This document shows positions 1 through 7,560 of a DNA stretch of 9,487 nucleotides, piece after piece. The translations under genes were made by a program, and so were the position numbers. The stretch covers positions 1-9,487 of the forward strand of contig JADLAH010000033.1 of assembly GCA_020848315.1 (NCBI GenBank), read 5' to 3'. Positions within the stretch are counted from its first letter, which is position 1, and each line of letters opens with the position of its first letter. A model generated the notes under the pieces. The model did not search any database, was not told where the DNA came from, and saw nothing but the letters and a program-made list of their open reading frames with translations. This stretch comes from Chitinophagales bacterium. GTDB taxonomy: Bacteria > Bacteroidota > Bacteroidia > Chitinophagales > JADIYW01.

Positions 1-99
1 TATTTTCTTATTTCTTACAAATTATATACTAAAATTTCCGCGAAAAAAATCTTAACATATCATTCAACCTCGTTTTACCCGATATCAGGGAATAGTCCT

Positions 100-107
100 T
101 ATTTTTG
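100..107 (+). promoter_or_regulatory. Candidate -7 box of the purH promoter
   Basis: TATTTTTG matches the Bacteroidota -7 consensus TAnnTTTG exactly. A matching -33 TTTG is not clear: the nearest candidate, TTTT at 73-76, sits 23 bases upstream, slightly too far. Transcription would begin near 112-116, leaving a leader of about ten bases before the GTG at 123. The rest of 1-122 is AT-rich and holds no recognisable gene. Confidence 0.45.
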
Positions 108-122
108 CGCAAAATCATCCCC

Positions 123-1658
123 GTGAAAAAAATTAAAGCTGCCCTTATTTCCGTCTACTACAAAGACGGCCTCGATGTGCTGGTGCATTCCCTTGCTAAA
201 CAAGGTGTTACCTTCTATTCCACCGGTGGTACCCAGGCTTTCATCGAGCAGTTGGGCTATCCCGTGGTGCCGGTAGAAGAACTCACTTCCTATCCGAGTA
301 TCCTGGGAGGTCGCGTGAAAACCCTGCACCCGAAGGTGTTCGGCGGCATCCTCGCACGCCGCGAAAATGCGGACGACCTCGCGCAGCTCAAACAATACGA
401 CATCCCGGAAATCGACCTCGTGGTCGTCGACCTCTATCCGTTCGAGGAAACGGTGAAACAATATACCTCTCTCTTTGCCGGCGAGATGACCTCCGAAATC
501 ATCGAGAAAATCGACATCGGCGGCATTTCCCTGATACGCGCGGCCGCCAAGAATTTCAGCGATACCGTCATCGTATCCCAGAAATCGCAGTACGCCGTGC
601 TGGCGCAATACCTCGATGAAAACGACGGACAGACCTCCCTCGAGTTCCGTCAGGAGTTCGCCAAACAGGCTTTCGGCGTCAGCTCGCACTACGACACGCT
701 GATTCACCGCTATTTCGCGTCGCAGCAGCCTTACGAGGCGTTCAAGGAAAGCTACCTCGCGGGAGAGGCCCTGCGCTACGGCGAAAATCCACATCAGAAA
801 GGCTATTTCTACGGCGATATCAACGAAGTATTCGATATCCTGAACGGCAAGCAGCTGTCGTACAACAACCTCGTCGACATCGACGCGGCGGTACACCTGA
901 TGGCCGAGTTCAGCGAGCCGACATTCGCCGTGCTCAAACATACCAACGCCTGTGGCGTAGCGAGTCGCCCTGCCGTGGTGGACGCGTGGAAAGCCGCGCT
1001 GGCAGCCGATCCGGTGTCCGCGTTCGGCGGTGTGCTCATCACCAACGCCACTTTGGATGTGGCCACGGCGAATGAGATTGACAAGCTCTTTTTTGAGGTG
1101 CTGATCGCGCCTGCATTTGAGCCGGAAGCCCTGCAAATACTGATGAAGAAGAAAAACAGAATCCTGTTGCAGCAAAAGCTGTTCAGCTTCCCGGCGAAGC
1201 AGTTCAAGTCGCTGCTGAACGGCGTCATCGCGCAGGATTTTGACAAAAAAATAGAAACGGCGGAAGAACTGAGAACGGTGACGAAAATCGCGCCGACTGC
1301 CGAACAAACCGCCGATTTGCTGTTTGCGAATAAAGTGGCTAAACACCTGAAATCCAATACGATTGCACTGGTGAAAGACGGACAGCTGCTGAGCATGGGC
1401 TGCGGACAGACATCCCGGGTGGATGCGCTGCAGCAGGCGATTCACAAGGCGCGTTCCTTCGGCTTCGACCTGCAGGGCGCGGTGATGGCCAGCGACGCGT
1501 TTTTCCCGTTCCCGGATTGCGTCGAAATAGCCGATAAAGCGGGCATCCGCGCGGTGGTTCATCCGGGTGGCAGCATCAAGGATCAGGATTCCATCGACTA
1601 CTGCGATGCGCACGGCATGGCGATGGTGCTGACCGGCATCCGCCACTTCAAACATTAA
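123..1658 (+). CDS. purH: Bifunctional AICAR formyltransferase / IMP cyclohydrolase PurH
   Basis: PurH carries out the last two steps of purine synthesis in the cytoplasm: formylation of AICAR to FAICAR with 10-formyl-tetrahydrofolate, then ring closure to IMP. Numbered from GTG 123 it has 511 residues, normal for the family. The N-terminal MGS-like cyclohydrolase domain shows STGGT (33-37) and GGRVKTLHP (62-70). The C-terminal transformylase domain shows RYGENPHQ (218-225), the catalytic Lys-His pair in KHTNACGVA (K272, H273), DPVSAFGG, GCGQTSRVDA and HPGGS (480-484). The GTG was chosen because the next in-frame upstream start, TTG at 105, overlaps a consensus -7 box and would add six residues (RKIIPV and the internal start) absent from typical PurH N-termini. 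It appears monocistronic: its own promoter candidate lies upstream and a terminator follows. Purine synthesis has no functional link to the elongation genes downstream, though this adjacency is familiar in Bacteroidota. Confidence 0.96.
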   Translation: MKKIKAALISVYYKDGLDVLVHSLAKQGVTFYSTGGTQAFIEQLGYPVVPVEELTSYPSILGGRVKTLHPKVFGGILARRENADDLAQLKQYDIPEIDLVVVDLYPFEETVKQYTSLFAGEMTSEIIEKIDIGGISLIRAAAKNFSDTVIVSQKSQYAVLAQYLDENDGQTSLEFRQEFAKQAFGVSSHYDTLIHRYFASQQPYEAFKESYLAGEALRYGENPHQKGYFYGDINEVFDILNGKQLSYNNLVDIDAAVHLMAEFSEPTFAVLKHTNACGVASRPAVVDAWKAALAADPVSAFGGVLITNATLDVATANEIDKLFFEVLIAPAFEPEALQILMKKKNRILLQQKLFSFPAKQFKSLLNGVIAQDFDKKIETAEELRTVTKIAPTAEQTADLLFANKVAKHLKSNTIALVKDGQLLSMGCGQTSRVDALQQAIHKARSFGFDLQGAVMASDAFFPFPDCVEIADKAGIRAVVHPGGSIKDQDSIDYCDAHGMAMVLTGIRHFKH

Positions 1659-1680
1659 GTCCAAAAAATCAGGATAAAAT

Positions 1681-1723
1681 AGCCGGAATAGCTGTAAAAC
1701 AAGCTGTTCCGGCTTTGTTTTTT
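1681..1723 (+). terminator. Rho-independent terminator after purH
   Basis: A 13-bp stem (1681-1693 with 1702-1714) pairs completely, counting one G-U pair, around an 8-base loop (1694-1701). It is followed by a T-rich run interrupted by one G (1715-1723). It begins 22 bases after the purH stop and should separate purH from the mreB operon. Confidence 0.88.
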
Positions 1724-1784
1724 CCGTGCAGCGCGGGTCGTTATTTCTGACGTAAAAATTCTCCTGAAATTAATTTCCGCTGCG

Positions 1785-1817
1785 GTTGTAAGTTCTCATT
1801 TTTAAACCGTATTTTTA
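1785..1817 (+). promoter_or_regulatory. Candidate promoter of the mreBCD-mrdA-rodA operon
   Basis: GTTG (1785-1788), a 21-base spacer and TATTTTTA (1810-1817) resemble the Bacteroidota pattern TTTG-N19-21-TAnnTTTG, with one mismatch in each box. The start of transcription would be near 1823-1826. A second -7-like box, TACGTTTA at 1833-1840, lacks a fitting -33 partner and would leave almost no leader. Because purH ends in a strong terminator, some promoter is needed between 1724 and 1850; which box is used is uncertain. Confidence 0.35.
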
Positions 1818-1850
1818 CCCTTTAAAATTGTTTACGTTTAAGATACATAT

Positions 1851-2873
1851 ATGGGATTATTTAGTTTTCTGAATAAAGAGATTGCGATAGACCTCGGCAC
1901 AGCGAATACGCTGATTATTTACAAGGACCAGGTTGTAGTGGATGAGCCGTCGATTGTTGCGATTGACAAGAAAACCAATCAGGTCATTGCCGTGGGCAAG
2001 AAGGCCATGATGATGCATGAAAAAACACACGCGAATATAGAAACCATCCGTCCATTGAAAGACGGGGTGATTGCGGATTTTACCGCGGCGGAAGCGATGA
2101 TACGTGGATTGATTTCCATGATCAGCGACACAAGCCGTTGGTTCCGTCCGTCCCTCACGATGGTGATTTGCATTCCGTCCGGTATCACGGAGGTGGAGAA
2201 GCGCGCGGTGGTGGAATCCGCCGAGCGCGCCAACGCGCGGGAGCGCTACCTGATTCATGAGCCGATGGCGGCCGCATTGGGTATAGGCCTCGACGTGGAA
2301 ATGCCGGAAGGTCACATGATTATCGATATCGGCGGCGGTACTACCGAGATTGCCGTTATCGCCTTGTCCGGTATCGTTACGGATCAGTCCATCCGCGTCG
2401 CGGGGGACGAGTTCACCCTCGATATCGTGGAATACGTGAAAAGACAACACAATATCCTGATCGGCGAGCGTACTGCCGAACAGGTGAAAATACATGTCGG
2501 TTCTGCGTTGCAGGATCTGGAAACACCGCCGGAAGATTATCCGGTGCATGGCCGCGACTTGCTGACGGGGATTCCTAAGCAGGTGACGGTATCCTATTCC
2601 GAAATCGCGGGCTGTCTGGATAAGTCCATTTCCAAAATCGAAGAAGCGATCATGAAGGCGCTGGAGTCCACGCCGCCGGAATTAGCTTCCGATATCTACC
2701 GAAAAGGCCTTTACCTCACCGGCGGCGGCGCATTGCTGCGCGGTCTCGACAAGCGTATCGCCATGAAAACAAAACTGCCGGTTCGCGTAGCTGACGATCC
2801 GCTTCGTGCGGTGGTGAGAGGAACGGGTATCGCACTGAAAAACAGAGACCGTTTCACCTTCTTGATGAGCTAA
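1851..2873 (+). CDS. mreB: Rod shape-determining protein MreB (actin homologue)
   Basis: MreB is a cytoplasmic actin-like ATPase. It forms short membrane-bound filaments that orient the machinery for lateral-wall peptidoglycan synthesis. The 340 residues are the usual family length. The actin-fold nucleotide motifs are in place: phosphate-1 DLGTANT (14-20), phosphate-2 DIGGGTTE (159-166) and the adenosine motif GGGALLRG from 291. The first residues (GLFSFLNKEI) are hydrophobic/amphipathic and could help membrane contact, as known for Gram-negative MreB; that part is inference. No Shine-Dalgarno motif precedes the ATG, as is common in this phylum. It is the first gene of the elongation operon, with mreC starting 3 bases after its stop. 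Nothing is broken or missing. Confidence 0.97.
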   Translation: MGLFSFLNKEIAIDLGTANTLIIYKDQVVVDEPSIVAIDKKTNQVIAVGKKAMMMHEKTHANIETIRPLKDGVIADFTAAEAMIRGLISMISDTSRWFRPSLTMVICIPSGITEVEKRAVVESAERANARERYLIHEPMAAALGIGLDVEMPEGHMIIDIGGGTTEIAVIALSGIVTDQSIRVAGDEFTLDIVEYVKRQHNILIGERTAEQVKIHVGSALQDLETPPEDYPVHGRDLLTGIPKQVTVSYSEIAGCLDKSISKIEEAIMKALESTPPELASDIYRKGLYLTGGGALLRGLDKRIAMKTKLPVRVADDPLRAVVRGTGIALKNRDRFTFLMS

Positions 2874-2876
2874 TAC

Positions 2877-3704
2877 ATGCGTGGGATATATTATCTGTTA
2901 TCGCGTTATTATGTACTGATTATTTTCGTGCTGCTGGAGGCATTTGCCCTTCAGCTGGTGTATCAGTCGCACAAATACCAGGAAGTCAAGTTTGTGAATA
3001 CTTCCAATGCCATTTCCGGCCGGCTGCTGGGATATGTCAACAGTTTTTATACTTTTATCAATCTGGGTAAAAACAATCAGGCGCTCGTAGAGGAAAACGC
3101 GCGACTACGACAACAGTTGGCGTACCAGCCCGGGTATCCCGGTATGGACAGCCTGCTGCCGGGGCAGTCGGAGACGTACCGCTACACCTATATTCCGGCG
3201 AGGATAGTGAATAACAGCATCAACAAAAACGTGAATTACATTACCCTGGATAAAGGTGCCAAAGACGGCATCGTGAAAGGATTGGGTGTCATCAGCAGCA
3301 ACGGCGTCGTCGGCGTGATTACGAATGTGTCGGATGATTTCTCGTTGCTGATGTCGGTGATCAGTATCAAATCGCTGGTGGGTGTTCGCCATAAAAATAC
3401 CAACGCGCTCGGCAACCTGAAATGGGATGGCAGAAATCCATTTGTATTACAAGTGGAAAATATGAGTAAAACACTGCCGATTAAAAAGAACGATACCATC
3501 GTGACGGCGGGCTTTTCTTCCATCTTTCCGCCGGATATCGTGGTGGCGAAAGTGCTGACTGTGAAGCCGGAGGAAAGCACCAGCTTTTATGAGATGGATG
3601 TTATGCTGACGAATAATATCGCGACGCTCAGTCACGTGTATATTGTGAAAAATAAGAAAAAGAACCAGGTGGATTCACTGCAAATGCTCATGTCCAATGA
3701 ATAA
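2877..3704 (+). CDS. mreC: Rod shape-determining protein MreC
   Basis: MreC is a bitopic inner-membrane protein whose periplasmic part links MreB/MreD to PBP2 and is thought to switch PBP2-RodA into an active state. The 275 residues show a short cytoplasmic N-terminus, one membrane segment (about 12-28), a stretch likely to form a coiled coil (about 35-84, with NNQALVEENARLRQQL), and the double beta-barrel domain (about 105-255). Family signatures include NYITLDKGAKDGI (120-132), NGVVGVI (142-148) and TAGFSSIFPPDI (210-221). The end is lysine-rich (KNKKKN). The start lies 3 bases after the mreB stop and the last codons overlap mreD by 8 bases, pointing to translational coupling. The length is normal for Bacteroidota, shorter than the E. 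coli protein. Confidence 0.93.
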   Translation: MRGIYYLLSRYYVLIIFVLLEAFALQLVYQSHKYQEVKFVNTSNAISGRLLGYVNSFYTFINLGKNNQALVEENARLRQQLAYQPGYPGMDSLLPGQSETYRYTYIPARIVNNSINKNVNYITLDKGAKDGIVKGLGVISSNGVVGVITNVSDDFSLLMSVISIKSLVGVRHKNTNALGNLKWDGRNPFVLQVENMSKTLPIKKNDTIVTAGFSSIFPPDIVVAKVLTVKPEESTSFYEMDVMLTNNIATLSHVYIVKNKKKNQVDSLQMLMSNE

Positions 3705-4212
3705 CAAGTTTATATTCATCAACGCTGTCCGTTTTGTATTGCTCATTGCATTACAGGTATTGCTGTTGAATGAATTACCGCTGGGCAGGGCATATATCAT
3801 GGTGTATCCGCTGGCCATCCTGTTGCTGCCCGTGGTGACACCGCGCTGGATTGTATTGCTGCTGGCCTTCTTCACCGGCTTGCTGGTGGATGGTTTCAGT
3901 AATGGCGGTGGTTTGCACACAGCCTCAATCACGGCACTCGGCTATACCCGCAGTTATATCCTGGATACATTTCAGCCGCGCTCCGGCTGGGACAAGATGG
4001 CGGTGCCGAATCTGTCACATCAGGGTTATACCTGGTTTTTCTATTATACTTTAATAGGATTTTCCCTGCACCATATTTTGTATTTTGTGCTGGAGGTATT
4101 TTCCTTCGCCAATTTCTTCTCCACCATCATGAAAACGACGCTGAGTTTGTTCAGTTCCCTGCTGGTGGTGTGGATGCTGAGCGCATTTTTCAAACGAAAA
4201 ATCAGAGACTAA
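3697..4212 (+). CDS. mreD: Rod shape-determining protein MreD
   Basis: MreD is a small integral membrane protein of the elongation complex that binds MreC and modulates its effect on PBP2; its exact activity is still debated. The 171 residues form about six hydrophobic segments, roughly at 7-24, 32-47, 51-66, 73-90, 111-133 and 143-164, followed by a basic C-terminus (KRKIRD). The stretch FFTGLLVDGFSNGGGLHTA (58-76) is the most conserved part of the family, with its Gly-Leu-Leu-x-Asp core. Identification rests on this motif, the topology and the position between mreC and mrdA, since MreD proteins diverge strongly. The ATG sits inside the end of mreC (ATGAATAA), giving an 8-base overlap. Confidence 0.9.
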   Translation: MNNKFIFINAVRFVLLIALQVLLLNELPLGRAYIMVYPLAILLLPVVTPRWIVLLLAFFTGLLVDGFSNGGGLHTASITALGYTRSYILDTFQPRSGWDKMAVPNLSHQGYTWFFYYTLIGFSLHHILYFVLEVFSFANFFSTIMKTTLSLFSSLLVVWMLSAFFKRKIRD

Positions 4213-4220
4213 TTTAATTT

Positions 4221-6182
4221 ATGCAACGTGGCAATGAAAGCGGCATACTGGAAAAAGCAATCTATATTGCTGCATTAATTCTTATTGTCAAGTTGTTCTT
4301 CCTGCAGGTGTTGACGCCCGAATACAAACTCAAGGCGCACGACAACGTGGTGAAGAAAGTGACTATTTATCCGTCCCGCGGATTGATTCTCGACAGAAAC
4401 GGCGAGGTGATGGTGTACAACGACGCGGTGTATGATATCCTGGTGCAATGGAATATTACCAAAGACCTCGACACGCTGCGCCTTTGTGAGCTGCTGAATA
4501 CCAATGTGGAATTTGTACGGCTGAAACTCGATGAAATCAAGCGTACCACACCGAATAAACCAACGCCGTTTATCAAGCTGCTCGACGGTCCGACCTTCGC
4601 CCGTTTTCAGGAACACCTGTTCGAGTTTCCGTCCTTTTCCGTGCAGACCCGTACGGTGCGCAGATATCCGTTTCAGAGTGGCGCGGCCGTGTTGGGCTAT
4701 CTGAGTGAGGTGACGGAAAATAATATCAAACAGTCTTCCGGCTACTACGAACTGGGCGATTATATGGGCACTACCGGACTGGAGCGTTACTACGATAGTT
4801 TGCTGCGCGGAGAGAAAGGGTACACCTATCAGGTGGTGGATGTGAAAAATACCTACAAGGGAAAATACAAAGACGGCGAAGAAGATAAAACACCGATTGC
4901 AGGCTGGGATATGGTCACCGGACTGGACGCGGAGCTGCAGGCCTACGGGGAAAAACTGATGCAGGGGAAAGTTGGCGGTATCGTGGCCATCGAGCCATCC
5001 ACCGGACAAATTCTGGCATACGTGAGCAGTCCGAGCTTCGACCCGAACTTACTGACGAGTCGTTATCGTCGTCACAACTTCAATGTGCTCTTCAAGGATT
5101 ACTACAAACCTTTACTGAACCGCCCGATTCAGGCGATGTATCCGCCGGGTTCCACCTTCAAAGCTGCCGCCGCATTGGTGACATTGCAACAAGGCGTGCA
5201 TGACGAGAAATGGTATTGGTTTTGTCCCGGTGGCTATCGCATCGGGCGCCATGTCGTGAACTGCCACGGTTCACATGCCGTGCCGGATGTGCAGACGGCA
5301 TTGCAGTATTCCTGTAATTCCTATTTCTGTAAGATCTACAACGATTTCATCATGGATTCCACGTTTGCCAATCCGGCGGCAGGCTATCAGAAATGGTGGG
5401 ATATGATGAATATATTCGGCTACGGACATACGCTCGGCATCGACCTGAAAGGAGAGAAGAAAGGCAACCTGCCGACAGTGAAATATTACAACAAAGTATT
5501 TGGTGAAAACAAGTGGCGCGCCGCGACTATTATTTCCAATTCCATCGGACAGGGTGAGGTGCTGGCCACGCCGCTGCAGATTGCCAATGCGATGGCTATT
5601 ATTGCCAATCACGGTTATTACATAACGCCGAAAATTGTGAAATATCTGGTGAAGGATAACCAATACCGCAAGCCCGTGGTGATGCGCCACGAAACCGGCA
5701 TAGATACCATGTATTTCAGAATGGTGGCCGATGGTCTGGAGAAGGTGGTGCTCGCCGGTACGGCCCGCATCGCGCAGATTCCCGATATTTCTTTCTGCGG
5801 AAAAACCGGAACGGCACAGAACCCGCACGGAAAAGACCACTCCATTTTTTCCGGATTTGCACCGAAGGTGAATCCTAAAATCGCGATTGCTGTCTTTGTC
5901 GAAAATGCGGGCTTCGGAGCTACCTATGCCGCGCCGATAGCCTCGCTGATGGTGGAGAAATACCTGAATGACACCATCGCGAAAAAGAGAATTCCGTTGC
6001 AGGAGCGCATGATAAACGCGAAGCTGATGAAGTCGGAAATGGAACTCAATTCAGAACAGCTGATAAAACAGCGAAAACTGGATTCTTTGCAGAAAGCCAA
6101 AGCACTGAAAGATTCTCTGGAAAAAGCGAAAATTAAAAAGGATACTATTTCCAAATCCGCTCCCAAACCGAAACAACCGTAA
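4221..6182 (+). CDS. mrdA: Penicillin-binding protein 2 (elongation transpeptidase)
   Basis: This class B PBP is the DD-transpeptidase that cross-links new peptidoglycan in the lateral wall, working with RodA as a polymerase-transpeptidase pair. It is anchored by one membrane segment (about 12-30) with the rest periplasmic. The N-terminal pedestal starts with the typical SRGLILDRNG (52-61). The transpeptidase domain (about 250-585) has all three active-site motifs: STFK with nucleophile S311 and K314, SCN (364-366), and KTGTAQ (K528-T529-G530). At 653 residues it is somewhat long, because of a charged Lys-rich tail (about 585-653) with repeated DSLxKAK-like units, described separately. It begins 8 bases after mreD without a Shine-Dalgarno motif, and its stop overlaps the rodA start by one base. 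Beta-lactams that target PBP2 would be expected to acylate S311. Confidence 0.96.
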   Translation: MQRGNESGILEKAIYIAALILIVKLFFLQVLTPEYKLKAHDNVVKKVTIYPSRGLILDRNGEVMVYNDAVYDILVQWNITKDLDTLRLCELLNTNVEFVRLKLDEIKRTTPNKPTPFIKLLDGPTFARFQEHLFEFPSFSVQTRTVRRYPFQSGAAVLGYLSEVTENNIKQSSGYYELGDYMGTTGLERYYDSLLRGEKGYTYQVVDVKNTYKGKYKDGEEDKTPIAGWDMVTGLDAELQAYGEKLMQGKVGGIVAIEPSTGQILAYVSSPSFDPNLLTSRYRRHNFNVLFKDYYKPLLNRPIQAMYPPGSTFKAAAALVTLQQGVHDEKWYWFCPGGYRIGRHVVNCHGSHAVPDVQTALQYSCNSYFCKIYNDFIMDSTFANPAAGYQKWWDMMNIFGYGHTLGIDLKGEKKGNLPTVKYYNKVFGENKWRAATIISNSIGQGEVLATPLQIANAMAIIANHGYYITPKIVKYLVKDNQYRKPVVMRHETGIDTMYFRMVADGLEKVVLAGTARIAQIPDISFCGKTGTAQNPHGKDHSIFSGFAPKVNPKIAIAVFVENAGFGATYAAPIASLMVEKYLNDTIAKKRIPLQERMINAKLMKSEMELNSEQLIKQRKLDSLQKAKALKDSLEKAKIKKDTISKSAPKPKQP

Positions 6183-7456
6183 TGAATTATAAGAAGAGAG
6201 CATACGATCCGATTGACAGCACTGTCCTGTTTTGTTACCTTTTTCTGGTCATATTGGGCATCATGTCTATTTTCGCGTCCGAATACAACGGCGTACTGAG
6301 TTCTTCGTTTTTCAGTTTTAAACACAGTTATATCAAACAGGCGTTGTGGGCTTGTGTATCCGGTTTGATGTTTTTCACCATACTCGGTTTTGACCGCAGG
6401 CTGCTACAGTTTATTTCCTATCCGATGTATGTTTTGGTGGTATTCTTGTTGCTGATGGTATTGCTGGTCGGGGAAACCACCAAAGGGCAGCAGAACTGGA
6501 TCAATCTCGGGGCTTTCAAATTACAGCCTTCCGAATTCGCGAAGTTCGGAACCGCGATGGCGCTGGCCAAATACTTTGACACCCCGGGCATGCGATTCGT
6601 CACTCGTCGTGAGCATATGATTGTATATGCCATCATCGGGTTGCCGCTTTTGCTGGTTGCCGCCCAGGGCGATGCGGGTTCCTGTCTCGTGTTTGCCGCA
6701 TTTATTTTTGTGCTCAACCGCGAGGGGTTGTCAGATTTGTATATCTATCTGGGGTTGTTTATCGTCGTGATTTCTGTGCTGGCGCTTATCATCAACCCGT
6801 ATATCATAGTCGGAATTTCTATCTTGTTTTTCCTGTTACTGATATACTGGAACTGGATGAACAAACAGCTCGTGAAAATACTGGCGGTCATCATGATTGG
6901 TACCTGCTTTTATGCGACTTCCGTAAGTTATGTGTTTAATAACGTTCTCGCAAAACATCAGCGGGACCGTATTAATGTAATTCTGGGTAAGGAACTGACC
7001 AAAGAAGCCAAACGCGGAATCGCTTATAATCTAAATCAATCCAAGATTGCGATCGGTTCCGGTGGAATCCTGGGGAAAGGTTATCTGCAGGGTACGCAGA
7101 CGCGCTATAATTATGTGCCGGAGACGAGCACCGACTTTATTTTCTCCGCGGTCGGAGAAGAATGGGGATTCGTGGGGTCCGTCATCCTTATTATTGTCTA
7201 TGTCGTCATGCTGCAGCGGCTGCTGCTGCTCGCCAACCGGCAGACGAGTCCCTACGGGCGGGTCTATACTTATGCCGTCGTCGCCATTATCTTTACACAC
7301 GTCGTCATCAATATCGGGATGACCATCGGATTGCTGCCGGTGATTGGTATTCCGCTGCCGCTGCTCAGCTACGGCGGTTCTTCCCTTATTTCATTTACAT
7401 TCATGATTGCTACCGCGCTCAAACTCGACAGCGAACGACAGATGTCGATGCGTTAA
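6182..7456 (+). CDS. rodA: Peptidoglycan glycosyltransferase RodA (SEDS family)
   Basis: RodA is a multi-pass membrane enzyme that polymerises lipid II into glycan strands for cell elongation, paired with PBP2 encoded just before it. The 424 residues are strongly hydrophobic with about ten membrane segments. SEDS motifs are visible: GQQNWINLGAFKLQPSEFAK (102-121), QGDAGS (162-167, where many homologues have QPDxGT), GSGGILGKGYLQGTQ (292-306), and PETSTDFIF (313-321). D318 in the last motif corresponds to the aspartate considered essential in RodA. The final loop and helix carry GLLPVIGIPLPLLSYGGSS. The assignment as RodA, not FtsW, rests on the neighbours mreBCD and mrdA. Start and mrdA stop share one base (TAATG), suggesting stop-restart translation. 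No convincing terminator follows within the 104 bases before arsR. Confidence 0.95.
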   Translation: MNYKKRAYDPIDSTVLFCYLFLVILGIMSIFASEYNGVLSSSFFSFKHSYIKQALWACVSGLMFFTILGFDRRLLQFISYPMYVLVVFLLLMVLLVGETTKGQQNWINLGAFKLQPSEFAKFGTAMALAKYFDTPGMRFVTRREHMIVYAIIGLPLLLVAAQGDAGSCLVFAAFIFVLNREGLSDLYIYLGLFIVVISVLALIINPYIIVGISILFFLLLIYWNWMNKQLVKILAVIMIGTCFYATSVSYVFNNVLAKHQRDRINVILGKELTKEAKRGIAYNLNQSKIAIGSGGILGKGYLQGTQTRYNYVPETSTDFIFSAVGEEWGFVGSVILIIVYVVMLQRLLLLANRQTSPYGRVYTYAVVAIIFTHVVINIGMTIGLLPVIGIPLPLLSYGGSSLISFTFMIATALKLDSERQMSMR

Positions 7457-7490
7457 TTTCCCCTGATGAATTAAAATTTATGTCACTGCT

Positions 7491-7522
7491 ATTGCGGAAG
7501 TCAGAAAATGGGATTATATTTG
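7491..7522 (+). promoter_or_regulatory. Promoter of the ars operon
   Basis: ATTG (7491-7494), a 20-base spacer and TATATTTG (7515-7522) form the best match in this window to the Bacteroidota promoter TTTG-N19-21-TAnnTTTG: the -7 box is perfect and the -33 box has one mismatch. Transcription should begin near 7527-7530, about 30 bases before the arsR ATG and inside the inverted repeat at 7524-7542. Confidence 0.75.
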
Positions 7523-7523
7523 A

Positions 7524-7542
7524 CGTATGTTTACGACATACG
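7524..7542. promoter_or_regulatory. Probable ArsR operator (inverted repeat)
   Basis: CGTATGTTTACGACATACG is a perfect 7-bp inverted repeat (CGTATGT / ACATACG) around a 5-base centre. It starts two bases after the -7 box and covers the expected transcription start. ArsR-type dimers bind imperfect dyads of this size in their own promoters, so autorepression relieved by arsenite is the natural reading. Binding itself is inferred from position and symmetry. Confidence 0.7.
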
Positions 7543-7560
7543 AATTAACAAGCCGAATTT

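Noticed and set aside
99..1664. A 521-codon open frame on the - strand across the whole of purH
   Set aside because: It mirrors purH codon by codon, its translation is rich in His/Arg/Gln without any recognisable domain, and purH is an unambiguous conserved gene. It is a by-product of codon bias.
1766..1777. Perfect 12-base palindrome GAAATTAATTTC upstream of mreB
   Set aside because: It is A/T-dominated, lies in an AT-rich spacer and is expected a few times by chance in a window of this size. No regulator is suggested by the context.
4275..5009. A 244-codon - strand frame inside mrdA
   Set aside because: Antisense shadow of a conserved gene with all active-site motifs on the + strand; no domain in its translation.
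5423..5429. Second copy of the operator half-site ACATACG inside mrdA
   Set aside because: A single 7-base half-site without its inverted partner, within coding sequence; chance match.
7453..7474. Possible terminator after rodA (TTAATT / AATTAA around a 10-base loop)
   Set aside because: The stem is only six A-T pairs, overlaps the stop codon and lacks a clear T run, so it is too weak to call.
7162..7548. A 128-codon + strand frame running past the end of rodA into the ars promoter
   Set aside because: Most of it overlaps conserved RodA sequence in another frame, its translation has no protein-like pattern, and it would run through the ars promoter and operator.
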